Shown in pieces: positions 9,297 to 19,002 of a stretch of 64,000 bases of DNA. The notes beneath the pieces are model-generated. The model was not told where the DNA came from and searched no databases. It saw nothing but the letters and a program-made list of their open reading frames with translations. The translations under genes were made by a program, and so were the position numbers. Numbering within the stretch: position 1 is the stretch's first letter; each line of letters opens with the position of its first letter. This DNA comes from Sphingomonas jinjuensis (GTDB taxonomy: Bacteria > Pseudomonadota > Alphaproteobacteria > Sphingomonadales > Sphingomonadaceae): the NCBI RefSeq assembly GCF_014197105.1, contig NZ_JACIEV010000005.1:124001-188000 (forward strand), written 5' to 3'.

Positions 9297-9746
9297 CTAG
9301 CCCAACGGCGCGGGTACGGACAGCGGACGATCGGCATAGCGCCAAAAGGTAAATGCCGCAGCCTGGTGTCGATCCACATAATCGCGCGCAGTCACGCCTT
9401 CCCGGGCGGGCGCGTCGTTTCGTCCGACCCACCAGCCCTGCCCCGGCAACCGGTCGCCCTCGCGGACCACAAGCACCGCCAGGCCCGGCTCACCGGCAGC
9501 CGCGCCTGCGCTGTCGATCGCGTCGAGCGTCTTGCACAGCGCGCGCATCTTCGGGCGGGTGAAGCGGTGGCCGAGCGCGCGCAGGATCTCGCTGTAGCTC
9601 ATCGCGCGCCCATCGCGCGCCGCGGCGACCAGCAGCGATCGGACCAGCGCGACATCGGCGATCGTCCCCGGCCCCTCGACCGGTTCGAACCCGTTGGCGG
9701 CGAGCCAGCCGCCGAGGTCGTCCCCCGTCGGCCGGCCCGTCGGCAT
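9297..9746 (-). CDS. Conserved hypothetical protein
   Basis: Unrecognised protein of 149 residues between ettA and the GMC oxidoreductase, on the same strand as both. It begins with a helical segment (about 25-90, including MSYSEILRALGHRFTRPKMRALCKTLDAI), which looks like a winged-helix or small helical domain, and ends with an aromatic region (GWWVGRND, FTFWRYADRP). Its ATG overlaps the stop of a duplicated ettA tail. The composition is that of a soluble cytoplasmic protein; no function is proposed. Confidence 0.75.
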   Translation of the reverse strand: MPTGRPTGDDLGGWLAANGFEPVEGPGTIADVALVRSLLVAAARDGRAMSYSEILRALGHRFTRPKMRALCKTLDAIDSAGAAAGEPGLAVLVVREGDRLPGQGWWVGRNDAPAREGVTARDYVDRHQAAAFTFWRYADRPLSVPAPLG

Positions 9747-9774
9747 CAGCGCGTCAGCTTCTTGCCAGCGCGCA

Positions 9775-9792
<18 letters not shown>
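9743..9792. repeat. 21-base direct repeat duplicating the ettA 3' end
   Basis: The same 21 bases occur at 9743-9763 and 9772-9792 (period 29). On the minus strand each copy encodes KKLTR followed by TGA, so the last codons of ettA have been tandemly duplicated into the gap before the next gene. The second stop (in transcript order) overlaps the downstream ATG. Confidence 0.9.
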
Positions 9793-11454
<1,662 letters not shown>

Positions 11455-11557
11455 GTGCCGACGGCTCCTGGGTTCGAACGGGGCGGGAATGTGCCGCGCG
11501 AGATAGCGATGGCCGAGCCGATTGGCAACGCGCCCGCCCGGGCGTAGGACTTGGGCC

Positions 11558-11740
11558 ATGGACCGGATCGAGATACCGATGGAGGGCGAGATCGCTCGCT
11601 GGGTCGAGGCGGCCGAGCGCGGTGACGAGGTGGTGTTCGTTCAAAACGAGCAGGTGCGAGCCTCGCTGACGCTGGCGCCTGAGGCCAGCCAGCGTCTCGG
11701 ACACAGCGCCATCGCAACGTCGCGCGCGCTGGAAATATGA
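11558..11740 (+). CDS. Orphan Phd/YefM-like antitoxin
   Basis: A 60-residue protein with the prevent-host-death pattern: an N-terminal strand-helix (IEIPMEGEIARWVEAAERGDEV) and the VFVQNEQVRASLTL strand. These antitoxins bind DNA and neutralise a partner toxin. No PIN or RelE toxin follows. Instead an ATGA overlap leads into a Sel1-like remnant. It is divergent from ettA. It may be an orphan antitoxin or a decayed locus. Confidence 0.55.
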   Translation: MDRIEIPMEGEIARWVEAAERGDEVVFVQNEQVRASLTLAPEASQRLGHSAIATSRALEI

Positions 11741-12093
11741 TCGGTTTGTCCTTCATCGCGCTTGCTGTTGCGGCGCAATTTCCCGTGACGAACTGGAACA
11801 GGGTCTCGCTGATAATTGTCGAGCAAGAGGCTCGTCGCGGAAACAAGGACGCACAATATGAGCTGGGGCGCCGATACGAAGAGGGCCTTGGCGTCGGCCG
11901 CGACATATCGGCGGCCATTCAGCTCTACCGATCAGCATCCAAGAGACAGCGTCAAGTGGATGTTCACGTCGCGGGCTTCGGTGCTCATCCCGCTGGCCGA
12001 GTAGCCACCGTTCAGGAGGCCAAGGTCGATGTTTCCAAAAAGGCTGCTAACCGTCTCGCTGTAATTTGCGCTCGTCGAAATCCCTGTAAGTAA
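11737..12093 (+). CDS. Sel1-like repeat protein, probably frame-damaged
   Basis: The first 70 residues hold a hydrophobic N-terminus and one clear Sel1-like repeat (DAQYELGRRYEEGLGV, then AIQLYRSASK). After that the reading frame loses the pattern (QRQVDVHVAGFGAHPAG). A different frame over 11940-12004 reads RDSVKWMFTSRASVL to a stop, which would suit a short natural ending after a one- or two-base change. The DNA here is visibly less GC-rich than its neighbours. Full Sel1 proteins have several repeats, so this is either short or broken. Confidence 0.5.
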   Translation: MIGLSFIALAVAAQFPVTNWNRVSLIIVEQEARRGNKDAQYELGRRYEEGLGVGRDISAAIQLYRSASKRQRQVDVHVAGFGAHPAGRVATVQEAKVDVSKKAANRLAVICARRNPCK

Positions 12094-12213
12094 GGGCGAA
12101 TGCTTGTCGCTAAATTCCTGCCTTGCGCCGGATGACGAGGCCTATCTGATTTCATTAGCGAGCGCCAAATGGGCGATCGGCCTTCCCGTTCACGATCCAC
12201 TTGAGGACTACGC

Positions 12214-13608
12214 ATGATCCGTCGCCTGCTGCTCGCCAGCGCCCTCATCGCCGCCCCCGCCCTCGCCCAGCGTGCCGCCCCGCCCGCGCCCGCGCCGGTC
12301 GATCCGAAGGTCGCGAAGCTGCGTGACGCGGCGCTGGACGACGATATCGCCTGGGACATCGTCGAAGGGATGACGACCGAGGTCGGCCAGCGGCTCGCCG
12401 CGACCGAGGCTGAGGCGCGCGCGCGAACCTGGGCGGTGGCGAAGCTGAAGACGATGGGCTTCAAGAACGTCCACGTTGAGGAATTCCAGATGCCGGTCTG
12501 GCTCCGCGGCACCGAGACGGCCGAGATCGTCGCACCCTTCCCGCAGAAGCTGACGCTGGTTGCGCTCGGCAACTCCGGGGCGACGCCGGCGCAGGGCATC
12601 ACGGCGCCAGTGGTCGTGTTCAAGGGCTATGGCGACCTCGCCAGCGCGCCGGCGGGCAGCCTGGCGGGGAAAATCGCCTATATCGGCAATGCGATGGAGC
12701 CGACCCAGGACGGGTCGAGCTATGGCGCGTTCGGCGCCGGGCGCTTCGTCGGGCCGGCATTGGCGGCCAGCAAGGGTGCGGTGGCGACGATCATCAAGTC
12801 GATCGGCACCGACCATCATCGCAACCCGCACACCGGCGGCACCAATTGGCCGCAGGGCGTCACGCCGATCCCCGCCGCCGCCCTATCGGTGCCCGATGCC
12901 GAGCAACTCGAGCGCGTTGCCGCGCGCGGCAAGCCGGTGACGATCCACCTGACAATGACGCCGCGCTTCGCCGGCCAAGGCACGTCGGGCAACGTCATCG
13001 CCGAAGTGCCGGGCAGCGACCCCAAGGCGGGCGTCGTGCTGATCGGCGGTCACCTCGACAGCTGGGATCTCGGCACCGGCGCGATCGACGATGCGAGCGG
13101 CGTCGCGATCACGGCGGCGGCGGCGAAGCGGATCATGGACGCCGGCCGCCCGCGCCGTACGATCCGCGTCGTCTGGTTCGGCGCCGAGGAGCCGGGCGGC
13201 ATCGGCGGCAAGGACTATGCCCGCGTCCACGGCGGCGAGCGCCATGCCATCGCCACCGAGAGCGACTTCGGCGCGGATCGCATCTGGCGGTTCGAGACGA
13301 ACCTGTCGGACAGTGCCGCCGCGGTCACCGGGCGGCTGCAATCGGCGCTCGCCCCGCTGGGCATCGTCAAGGGCAGCGGCGTCGCCGGCGACGGCACCGA
13401 CGTCGGGCCGACGCTGGCGCTCGGCGTCGGCGCGGTCGACCTCAACCAGTCGGGTTTGCGCTATTTCGACACGCACCATACGCCCGACGACGTGATCGAC
13501 CGGATCGACAAGGACCAGCTGCGGCAGAATGTGGCGGCATGGACCACGATGCTCGCCATCGTCGCCGATGCGCCAGAGGAGATCGGGGCGGTCCCCCCAC
13601 GCCGATGA
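12214..13608 (+). CDS. Secreted M28 family metallopeptidase
   Basis: Zinc aminopeptidase or carboxypeptidase of the M28 family, 464 residues, exported by a signal peptide (about 1-19, ending ALAQ). A PA-type insert lies around 125-215. The catalytic core follows with metal ligands H280 and D292 (GGHLDSWDLGTGAIDDASG), the general-base pair E325/E326 in WFGAEEPG, D350, and the late ligand in DTHHTPDD. The ribosome site GAGGA precedes the chosen ATG. Likely periplasmic peptide degradation. Confidence 0.93.
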   Translation: MIRRLLLASALIAAPALAQRAAPPAPAPVDPKVAKLRDAALDDDIAWDIVEGMTTEVGQRLAATEAEARARTWAVAKLKTMGFKNVHVEEFQMPVWLRGTETAEIVAPFPQKLTLVALGNSGATPAQGITAPVVVFKGYGDLASAPAGSLAGKIAYIGNAMEPTQDGSSYGAFGAGRFVGPALAASKGAVATIIKSIGTDHHRNPHTGGTNWPQGVTPIPAAALSVPDAEQLERVAARGKPVTIHLTMTPRFAGQGTSGNVIAEVPGSDPKAGVVLIGGHLDSWDLGTGAIDDASGVAITAAAAKRIMDAGRPRRTIRVVWFGAEEPGGIGGKDYARVHGGERHAIATESDFGADRIWRFETNLSDSAAAVTGRLQSALAPLGIVKGSGVAGDGTDVGPTLALGVGAVDLNQSGLRYFDTHHTPDDVIDRIDKDQLRQNVAAWTTMLAIVADAPEEIGAVPPRR

Positions 13609-13740
13609 CATCTTTTCGCCGCATACATGACTGGTCGATGAATTTTGCGGATTGACCGATGTCGGCGGACGGCTATGGACGGGGGCTCGCGTCGGCACTC
13701 GGGTCGGCCGCGAACCTATGATTTGCTTGGGAGCAATCGA

Positions 13741-14007
13741 ATGAAGAAGTTTGCCTTTGTTCTCGCTGCCGCCGGCCTGATGTCCGTCGCTGCCTGCTCG
13801 AAGTCGCCGGAGGCTGCTGCGGTCGAGAACAACGCCGACATGCTGGCGGACAACATGGAAATGCAGGCGGACAACATGGACGCCATGGCCGACAACGCTT
13901 CGAACGGCATGGCTGCTGCCACGCTCGAGAACGCTGCGGACAACCTGAACGCCGCTGCCGACAACGTCCGCGATGCCGCCGACGAGAAGGCCGACAACAT
14001 GAAGTGA
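13741..14007 (+). CDS. Small putative lipoprotein with Asp-Asn-Met repeats
   Basis: An 88-residue product with a lipoprotein-type leader (hydrophobic core to AACSK at about 17-21, where the cysteine would be lipidated). The mature part is a low-complexity helix of repeated ADNM units (MLADNMEMQADNMDAMADN). It resembles small repeat lipoproteins common in sphingomonads. A strong terminator follows. Function unknown. The start is the ATG at the lysine-rich leader; the longer open frame upstream lacks coding character. Confidence 0.75.
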   Translation: MKKFAFVLAAAGLMSVAACSKSPEAAAVENNADMLADNMEMQADNMDAMADNASNGMAAATLENAADNLNAAADNVRDAADEKADNMK

Positions 14008-14045
14008 TCGACCGATCGGAAGGCTCGCCTTCCGATCACGATCCG

Positions 14046-14083
14046 AAAGGGCGCTTTCCATCCGGGGAGCGCCCTTTTTCTTT
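14046..14083 (+). terminator. Rho-independent terminator
   Basis: A perfect 10-base stem (14046-14055 with 14068-14077), 12-base loop, followed by a T-rich tract. It ends the lipoprotein transcript before the tRNA gene. Confidence 0.9.
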
Positions 14084-14116
14084 GCCCGATCCTGCGCTAG
14101 CGGACGACGACAGGTG

Positions 14117-14192
14117 GGGCCTGTAGCTCAACGGTTAGAGCTGGCCGCTCATAACGGCTAGGTTGCGGGTTCGAGTCCTGCCGGGCCCACCA
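14117..14192 (+). tRNA. tRNA with CAU anticodon (ileX-like tRNA-Ile2 or tRNA-Met)
   Basis: A 76-base cloverleaf with encoded CCA: acceptor GGGCCTG/CGGGCCC, D arm GCTC/GAGC, anticodon stem GGCCG/CGGCT with loop CTCATAA, and T arm with TTCGAGT. The anticodon is CAT. The eight-base D loop and overall pattern look more like ileX (where the C is modified to lysidine to read AUA) than elongator Met, but sequence alone does not settle it. The integrase gene starts 178 bases downstream, so the tRNA 3' half is the likely prophage attachment site. Confidence 0.95.
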
Positions 14193-14369
14193 CATCTTCA
14201 TCGCATGTCTTCCATATGTTCTCACGCTGCGCTACGCGTTCGTGATGACCGGCGCGCGGTGTTTCTCATACGTTCTCACGCCTTCTCGCGACAGCGCGGA
14301 TGAAGCGGGGGTATCGTTGGGGGTATCGGCCGGCGCCGGGTGCCCGGATACCCCCAACGAGGCGAATCG
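14193..14369. other. Attachment region with candidate integrase arm sites
   Basis: Gene-free stretch between the tRNA and integrase. It holds two direct copies of GGGGGTATC (14307-14315, 14319-14327) and an inverted copy (14347-14355). The last two lie inside a perfect 14-base inverted repeat (14314-14327, 14347-14360). Another near-identical pair, ATATGTTCTCACGC and ATACGTTCTCACGC, lies at 14214-14227 and 14268-14281. These repeats are candidate arm-type sites for the integrase and its directionality factor, or operators for int expression. Confidence 0.6.
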
Positions 14370-15701
14370 ATGGCCCTGACCGCTGCCGAGGTGAAGAACG
14401 CGAAGCCCGACGAGGCGCGCGACTATAAGCTGGCCGACGGCGGCGGGCTCTACCTCTTCGTCACCCGTAAAGGCGCGCGCAGCTGGCGGCTCAAATATCG
14501 GTTCGGCGGCAAGGAGAAGCTGCTGACCTTCGGGCTGTTCCCGGAAGTCGGCCTCGCGGACGCCCGCGAGCGGCGCGACGTTTCACGGCGCATGATCCGC
14601 GACGGCAAGGATCCGGCGATCGAGATCGAGCGGCAGCGCCAGGCGCAGATCGCCGCGGCCGGCGCCATGTTCAAGGCAGTCGCGCTCGACTGGCACGAGG
14701 CGGAAAAGCCGCGCTGGTCACCGCGCCACGCCCAGGTCGTCATGAACGCCCTCACCCGCGACGTCTTCCCCGACCTCGGCCGACGGCCGGTCGCCGATAT
14801 CGATGGCCCCGAGATCCTCCGCGCTCTGCGCAAGATCGAGCGCCGCGGCGCGATCGAGACGGCAAAGCGGGTGAAGGGCTACATCAGCGAGGTCATGAAG
14901 CGCGCCAAGGGCGAGCACCTCATCCTGGTGAACCCGGTCACCAGCGACATGGATCGCGCGCTGAAGCCGACACCGCGCGGTTCCAAGCAGCCGGCGCTCA
15001 CCACCCTGCCCGCCCTGCTGTCGCTCCAGCGCGTGGTCGACGCGTCGACCTCCAGCCCGGTGACGAAGATCGCGTCGCGGCTGCTGGCAATCACTCACGT
15101 GCGCGTCGGCGTGCTGCGCACCGCAAGCTGGGATGAGATCAGCGGCATCGACTGGGACGACCAGGCGGCGCCGGTGGTCGACGCCGTGTGGCGGATCTCG
15201 GCGGAGCGCATGAAGCTCGAGGTCGAGCACAAGGGCGACGAAGCGTTCGACCACGACGTGCCGCTCGCTCCCCAGGCGGTGGCATGCCTGCGCGCGCTCC
15301 GGATGCTGACCGGGCGCTGCCCCCTGCTCTTCCCGAGCAACAAGTCCACGCGCGTCCCTATGAGCGACAGCGCGATCAGCACGCTCTACAAGCGCATGGA
15401 CGGCGGCCGCTTCAAGGGAAAGCATGTGCCGCACGGCTGGCGATCAGCCTTTTCCACCCTGATGAACGAGTGGGCGATGGAGCATGGCCGCGAAGGCGAC
15501 CGACTGCTCATCGACCTGATGCTGGCGCACCGCCCAAAGGGCGTGTCGGGCAGCGAATTTGCCTACATGCGCGCCAAGTTCGCGAAGCGCCGGCGCGAGC
15601 TCGCGGAGACGTGGGCGACGATGGTCAGCGACGGGCTCGACCAGCCGTTCACACTGCTGCGCGAAAGAGCGGATTCTAACTCGTTGGATCCCCTTCGATA
15701 G
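14370..15701 (+). CDS. int: Tyrosine recombinase, P4-type integrase
   Basis: Site-specific recombinase of 443 residues with the DUF4102 N-terminal arm-binding domain (ALTAAEVKNAKPDEARDYKL; DGGGLYLFV), a core-binding SAM-like domain (about 95-180), and the catalytic domain. The active-site pattern is partly recognisable: the first arginine lies in a slightly unusual THVRVGVLRTASWDEI segment, HGWRSAFST carries the H-x-x-R pair, and LMLAHRP the later histidine. Position next to the tRNA supports integration there. I use the ATG giving MALTAAEV; a GTG ten codons upstream lies inside the inverted repeat. Confidence 0.93.
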   Translation: MALTAAEVKNAKPDEARDYKLADGGGLYLFVTRKGARSWRLKYRFGGKEKLLTFGLFPEVGLADARERRDVSRRMIRDGKDPAIEIERQRQAQIAAAGAMFKAVALDWHEAEKPRWSPRHAQVVMNALTRDVFPDLGRRPVADIDGPEILRALRKIERRGAIETAKRVKGYISEVMKRAKGEHLILVNPVTSDMDRALKPTPRGSKQPALTTLPALLSLQRVVDASTSSPVTKIASRLLAITHVRVGVLRTASWDEISGIDWDDQAAPVVDAVWRISAERMKLEVEHKGDEAFDHDVPLAPQAVACLRALRMLTGRCPLLFPSNKSTRVPMSDSAISTLYKRMDGGRFKGKHVPHGWRSAFSTLMNEWAMEHGREGDRLLIDLMLAHRPKGVSGSEFAYMRAKFAKRRRELAETWATMVSDGLDQPFTLLRERADSNSLDPLR

Positions 15702-16473
15702 GGTCAGATTGCGTCGCGAACTGGAACTCGTCCTCGCCGGTCGGCACCTGCAGGCCGGCTCGGCGGTAGAAACCCACTGCATCAAAAGCGTGCTCCCAAA
15801 CTTTCTGGTGCACGCTGCGATCAAAACTGGCCGCTCTCTTCAGCTCCGCAGACAACTCATCGCAGCGGGCGTCGAACGCATCCATCGCTGCGGGCATCGC
15901 CCATTCTAGCAGGCTCTCGAGAGCGTCGACATCGCTCCCGCGCACGATCGATCGGGTGTCATGATAGACGTACTGGTTGTTAATGCCGCCCGCGGTCTTC
16001 TCTAGTCGCATTGTCAGAGCATCGGCGACCGCAGGAGACAGGGTCTTCACAGGATGTCGTCCGAAATGGGCGATGCCTTTGTCCCTCAGCAACATCATCC
16101 GCGTGTGAGGCTCGCGGAGATCCACCGGCAGTTTGCCACGACCAAACCACTTTAACCGATCGATTGCATCGGTTTCGGTCGCGCGCGTGTACAGCACCAA
16201 AGCGTAGGTGAAATAGGCAGAGAGCTGCATCGCTAATGAAGCGTCCAGCTGCCGCTTTCCGCCCTGCTCCTCGTCGATCAGCTTCTGCATCGCATAGATG
16301 GCGTTAAGCGCGTCGGACAGGTCTTTGTGCGCCGAGGCCGCGCCTGTCACGCGTGCGATCCGTGAAACGATGTCGGGATGCCGCCCCGTAGCTTCCAACT
16401 CGCGACTGAAGCTGCTCAGGTCGATATCTAGCTCCGCCGTCGATGATGACCGATCTAAATCATTGGCACTCAT
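15676..16473 (-). CDS. Hypothetical protein at the integrase end
   Basis: An unrecognised 265-residue, mainly helical, soluble protein. It has AAE-type helices around 50-130 and an RDKGIAHFGRHP segment near 130, which recalls the R-x-x-x-x-H pattern of HEPN-like or AbiV/RiboL-like helical bundles but is not decisive. It overlaps the convergent integrase 3' end by 26 bases and its start overlaps the AlpA-like stop, so it is the last gene of the leftward early operon. Its DNA is less GC-rich than the phage average, suggesting separate acquisition. Confidence 0.65.
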   Translation of the reverse strand: MSANDLDRSSSTAELDIDLSSFSRELEATGRHPDIVSRIARVTGAASAHKDLSDALNAIYAMQKLIDEEQGGKRQLDASLAMQLSAYFTYALVLYTRATETDAIDRLKWFGRGKLPVDLREPHTRMMLLRDKGIAHFGRHPVKTLSPAVADALTMRLEKTAGGINNQYVYHDTRSIVRGSDVDALESLLEWAMPAAMDAFDARCDELSAELKRAASFDRSVHQKVWEHAFDAVGFYRRAGLQVPTGEDEFQFATQSDPIEGDPTS

Positions 16474-16696
16474 CGTACGAAGGTACGCGATAGCTCATGG
16501 GATCGGCAATCCAGGCACCAACATCGCTCTCGTACCAAGCGACCAGCTTTGGACTGATCTGCCGTTTCGGGGGGAACGTGCCCTGCGCGACCCTGCGATA
16601 GATCGTGGCCGTGGAAAGGCCGGTGCGCGCCTTCACCTCACCGATGCGCAGCAGCTTGTCTTTCGTGCGGTCAAAACCCGTCATGGCGTTCATCAT
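16460..16696 (-). CDS. AlpA-like DNA-binding protein, putative excisionase
   Basis: A 78-residue MerR/AlpA-type winged helix: LLRIGEVKARTGLSTATIYRRVAQGTFP is the DNA-binding core (quoted in parts: LLRIGEVKAR, TGLSTATIYRR), then a wing with RQISPKLVAWYESDVGAWI. Members regulate integrase or act as directionality factors. Its place in the leftward early operon, close to int, fits an excisionase. It overlaps both neighbours by a few bases. Confidence 0.8.
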   Translation of the reverse strand: MMNAMTGFDRTKDKLLRIGEVKARTGLSTATIYRRVAQGTFPPKRQISPKLVAWYESDVGAWIADPMSYRVPSYDECQ

Positions 16697-17157
16697 CGGC
16701 CTCCCGGCCCGCTGAGCAACAGCACGCCTGGTGCCCCGCGCTCGTACTCTGCCGCGATCGGCGCAGCGATGCGTTCGTAGACGGTCGCGCCGTCGGCCAT
16801 GACGACGTTGGGCAGGAACGCTTGCTCGAACGTCTCGACCTCGCTTTCCACGCTCTCGAGCTTAGCCTTTATCACGAGCAACAGCGCGCGCGCTTTCTGG
16901 CGGTGCGCCTGCTGGCGCTTCTCCGCCCGTCTGGCGGGCGGCAGGGTCACGCCCCGACCGTCTCGAACCGGCATTTCTCCAAGCGGGGGCAGTGCCACCT
17001 GGAAGCGGATCATGCGGTTCGCCAGCTCGAACGTGATCGTGAACTGCTCCGGCTCATCGAATTGGGCGACCCGCTGGGCACCGGCCCGCTTCACGAGGCT
17101 AATGATCCCGGCGATCGACTTCTCGACCGACACTGTGGTGTTTTCGGCATAGGCCAT
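16693..17157 (-). CDS. Conserved phage protein with helical tail
   Basis: A 154-residue phage protein of unknown function. The N-terminus (MAYAENTTVSVEKS, then IISLVKRAGAQRVAQFDE) matches a conserved hypothetical family widespread in alphaproteobacterial prophages. The middle is basic (PPARRAEKRQQAHRQKARAL) and the rest is helical, which suggests nucleic-acid contact. The ATG at 17157 follows GGGAG by eight bases. A 20-base copy of this start region recurs at the end of the nuclease gene upstream. Confidence 0.75.
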   Translation of the reverse strand: MAYAENTTVSVEKSIAGIISLVKRAGAQRVAQFDEPEQFTITFELANRMIRFQVALPPLGEMPVRDGRGVTLPPARRAEKRQQAHRQKARALLLVIKAKLESVESEVETFEQAFLPNVVMADGATVYERIAAPIAAEYERGAPGVLLLSGPGGR

Positions 17158-17605
17158 CAGCGGCACTCCCCCATGCTATCGCGCCAATCGAGTGCGCGCC
17201 CGTGCAACATGACTTGCCTACCTATGTGGGCCGCATACACTCCCGCAGCGCCTCTAGAGGACTGACGATGCTGCTGAAGCTTCGACCGAATGAAAGAACT
17301 GTGATCACTCAGCCAAGCACGACGACCAATCCGGCCGATCGTGGCTCGAGAGACGTCGTGTTCGAGGGGTCCTTCGTGGACGCCATCAAGTGGGCACACA
17401 AGCTCAAGGCCAGTGATCTGCGCTTGTGCCTGGCGTCGTTTCCGGACCGAGGTGCCCGGCCCTTTACCGCGGCTGCAACGGCGCTCCGAGACGTGCCGCT
17501 GTACCTCGTTGACGTCTGAGGCAAGGCCAGCCGCAAAGCGCATCGACGGAGCGGTTTTTGCCAAGGCGGCGGCGCTCGACGAAAACATCAGCGGCACTCC
17601 CCCAT
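17155..17605. repeat. 451-base segment bounded by a 20-base direct repeat
   Basis: The same 20 bases lie at 17155-17174 and 17586-17605. On the minus strand each copy reads through MGECR, stop TGA and an overlapping ATG. In the copy at 17586 it forms the nuclease C-terminus; in the copy at 17155 it forms the ribosome site and start of the next gene. The simplest reading is that nuclease and phage protein once overlapped directly and a segment carrying the plus-strand gene was inserted with a duplicated junction. Confidence 0.75.
17268..17519 (+). CDS. Small hypothetical protein in an inserted segment (moron)
   Basis: An 83-residue product on the strand opposite to the surrounding operon. GAGGA precedes the ATG by five bases. 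The C-terminal half (FEGSFVDAIKWAHKLKAS, LRLCLASFPDRGARPF) looks like a genuine folded protein with an alpha/beta pattern. No family is recognised. It lies wholly inside the segment bounded by the 20-base repeats, so it is probably cargo with its own promoter. Confidence 0.55.
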   Translation: MLLKLRPNERTVITQPSTTTNPADRGSRDVVFEGSFVDAIKWAHKLKASDLRLCLASFPDRGARPFTAAATALRDVPLYLVDV

Positions 17606-17977
17606 ACGATAGCGGCGCCAGTACCGATCCCAACGGACGGCGGCGCCGGCGGCGATCGCCGCGCAGCTGAGCGACCTGCCATCCGGCAGCGTGCAGCGCG
17701 CCACGATGCGCGAATAGCTTTGGTCGACCGGCTGGCAGCTGATGCGACGGCCCAACGTCAACCGGGCCACGATGTCCCGGCTGCGGACCGCGGCGCGATC
17801 GTCGCAGGTATAGGCGGCGCGGCGCGCGGCTGGGCGGCGGCACGGCTCCGCGCTGGCGAAGTCGGGCGCCTGGATGCCGGCAACGCGGACCTTCTCACCC
17901 GACCGGCACCACAGCGGCCCGTCCCCATCATGGACGCGGACGACCTCGCAGGTGAACGACGGCGGGAGCGAGATCAT
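17588..17977 (-). CDS. Thermonuclease-like (SNase fold) protein
   Basis: A 129-residue protein resembling the staphylococcal nuclease fold used by phage and plasmid thermonuclease homologues. Seen are VVRVHDGDGPLW (position of the calcium-binding aspartates, residues about 12-23), the RVAGIQAPD strand near 31, and the C-terminal WDRYWRRY helix. The usual DGDT reads DGDG and the catalytic arginine and glutamate are not clear, so activity is uncertain. Its start overlaps the upstream Gp37/Gp68-type gene (ATGA). Confidence 0.7.
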   Translation of the reverse strand: MISLPPSFTCEVVRVHDGDGPLWCRSGEKVRVAGIQAPDFASAEPCRRPAARRAAYTCDDRAAVRSRDIVARLTLGRRISCQPVDQSYSRIVARCTLPDGRSLSCAAIAAGAAVRWDRYWRRYRMGECR

Positions 17978-19002
17978 CCTGGCGCTCCATCATGCTGGAG
18001 GCCGTCGAGCAAGCGACCGGCCGCTTTCTTACCTACGCGGGCGGCGTAGTGGACGCGCTCCCCGTGAAAACCCCAGCCGCCTTCAAGGTTGATCCAGCGC
18101 CCGGGCCGCCGCTCCTGATCGCCGCAACGCCGCCAGTCCGGGTCGTCGCGCTCGCGATCGTAGGAGAGGTCGTGCTCGCCCCACTGCTTGAATAGGAACG
18201 GCACGCTTGCGGCTTCGCATTCGTCGCGCAGCTGGCGGGCCCAGTCGGGATGCAACGGCCGAGCGCCCGGCCCGCTCTCGCCGCCGACGATGATCCAGTC
18301 GAGCCCCGAGCGGCACCGTGCGCCAGCTTCGTATCGGGCGCCGCTCCAGTCACGCTGGCAATTCCAAAGCGGCGGATAGCCCTTTTCGCACCAGCCGCAG
18401 TTGCCCCAGCATTCGCTGTCGAGCGCATTCTCCCCGTACCACGCCTGCTCCAAGCTGATCGGCCCAAGCATGGGCTCAATCGACAAGAACCGCACGCGCG
18501 CGGGAGTTGCGAGCAGCTTCGGCACATCACGCTCCGCCTCCGCCTGGTTCACCACGGTCGCGCCCAGCCAGACGTTCGGGTACTGGCTCTCGAAGTCGAA
18601 TGGCACGGGAAGCATATTGGCGACGTTGCCGATCCGCTTGGTCAGCAGCAGCCAGTCGAGATCGGGCGTGTCCCGGATCAGAGCGAACAGATCGGTGCGC
18701 CAGGCGGGATCCGCGGCATTGTCGAACACGTCGGCGAGGCTAGCGCAGAACACGCGTTGCCGGCGGCCGTGATCGGTCAGGAACTGCGCCGCGGCCGCCT
18801 GCCACTGGCGCGGCTTCCGCCAATTACTGGCGGACGTCCGCCGGCGCGGCGCGCCCGGACCCCAGTTCACGGCGGTGCCGCCGCCAAACCGCGCGTTGCG
18901 CGTTTCAGCATAGCAGTGGTCGCAGCCGGGCCCGACCTTCTGGCAACCTTCCCACGGGTTGAAGGTGTGGTCGCACCACTCGATCGCGCTGTTCTCCGCC
19001 AT
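17974..19002 (-). CDS. Phage Gp37/Gp68 family protein (DUF5131)
   Basis: A 342-residue member of the DUF5131 family found in phages and islands. It opens IEWCDHTFNPWEGC and carries cysteines in GCDHCYAE, a spacing that recalls the iron-sulphur triad of radical SAM enzymes; later landmarks are RVFCASLADVFD, WLLLTKR, FLSIEPMLGP and IIVGGESGPGARP. A mid-protein cysteine cluster (CWGNCGWCEKG) could bind zinc. The biochemical role is unknown. The ATG overlaps the upstream stop by one base; the GTG just before it is less likely. Confidence 0.88.
   Translation of the reverse strand: MAENSAIEWCDHTFNPWEGCQKVGPGCDHCYAETRNARFGGGTAVNWGPGAPRRRTSASNWRKPRQWQAAAAQFLTDHGRRQRVFCASLADVFDNAADPAWRTDLFALIRDTPDLDWLLLTKRIGNVANMLPVPFDFESQYPNVWLGATVVNQAEAERDVPKLLATPARVRFLSIEPMLGPISLEQAWYGENALDSECWGNCGWCEKGYPPLWNCQRDWSGARYEAGARCRSGLDWIIVGGESGPGARPLHPDWARQLRDECEAASVPFLFKQWGEHDLSYDRERDDPDWRRCGDQERRPGRWINLEGGWGFHGERVHYAARVGKKAAGRLLDGLQHDGAPG

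Noticed and set aside
17157..17843. Long minus-strand open frame through the nuclease and inserted segment
   Set aside because: Its codons are out of frame with the nuclease and the peptide is arginine/proline shadow sequence; only its last residues match because of the 20-base repeat.
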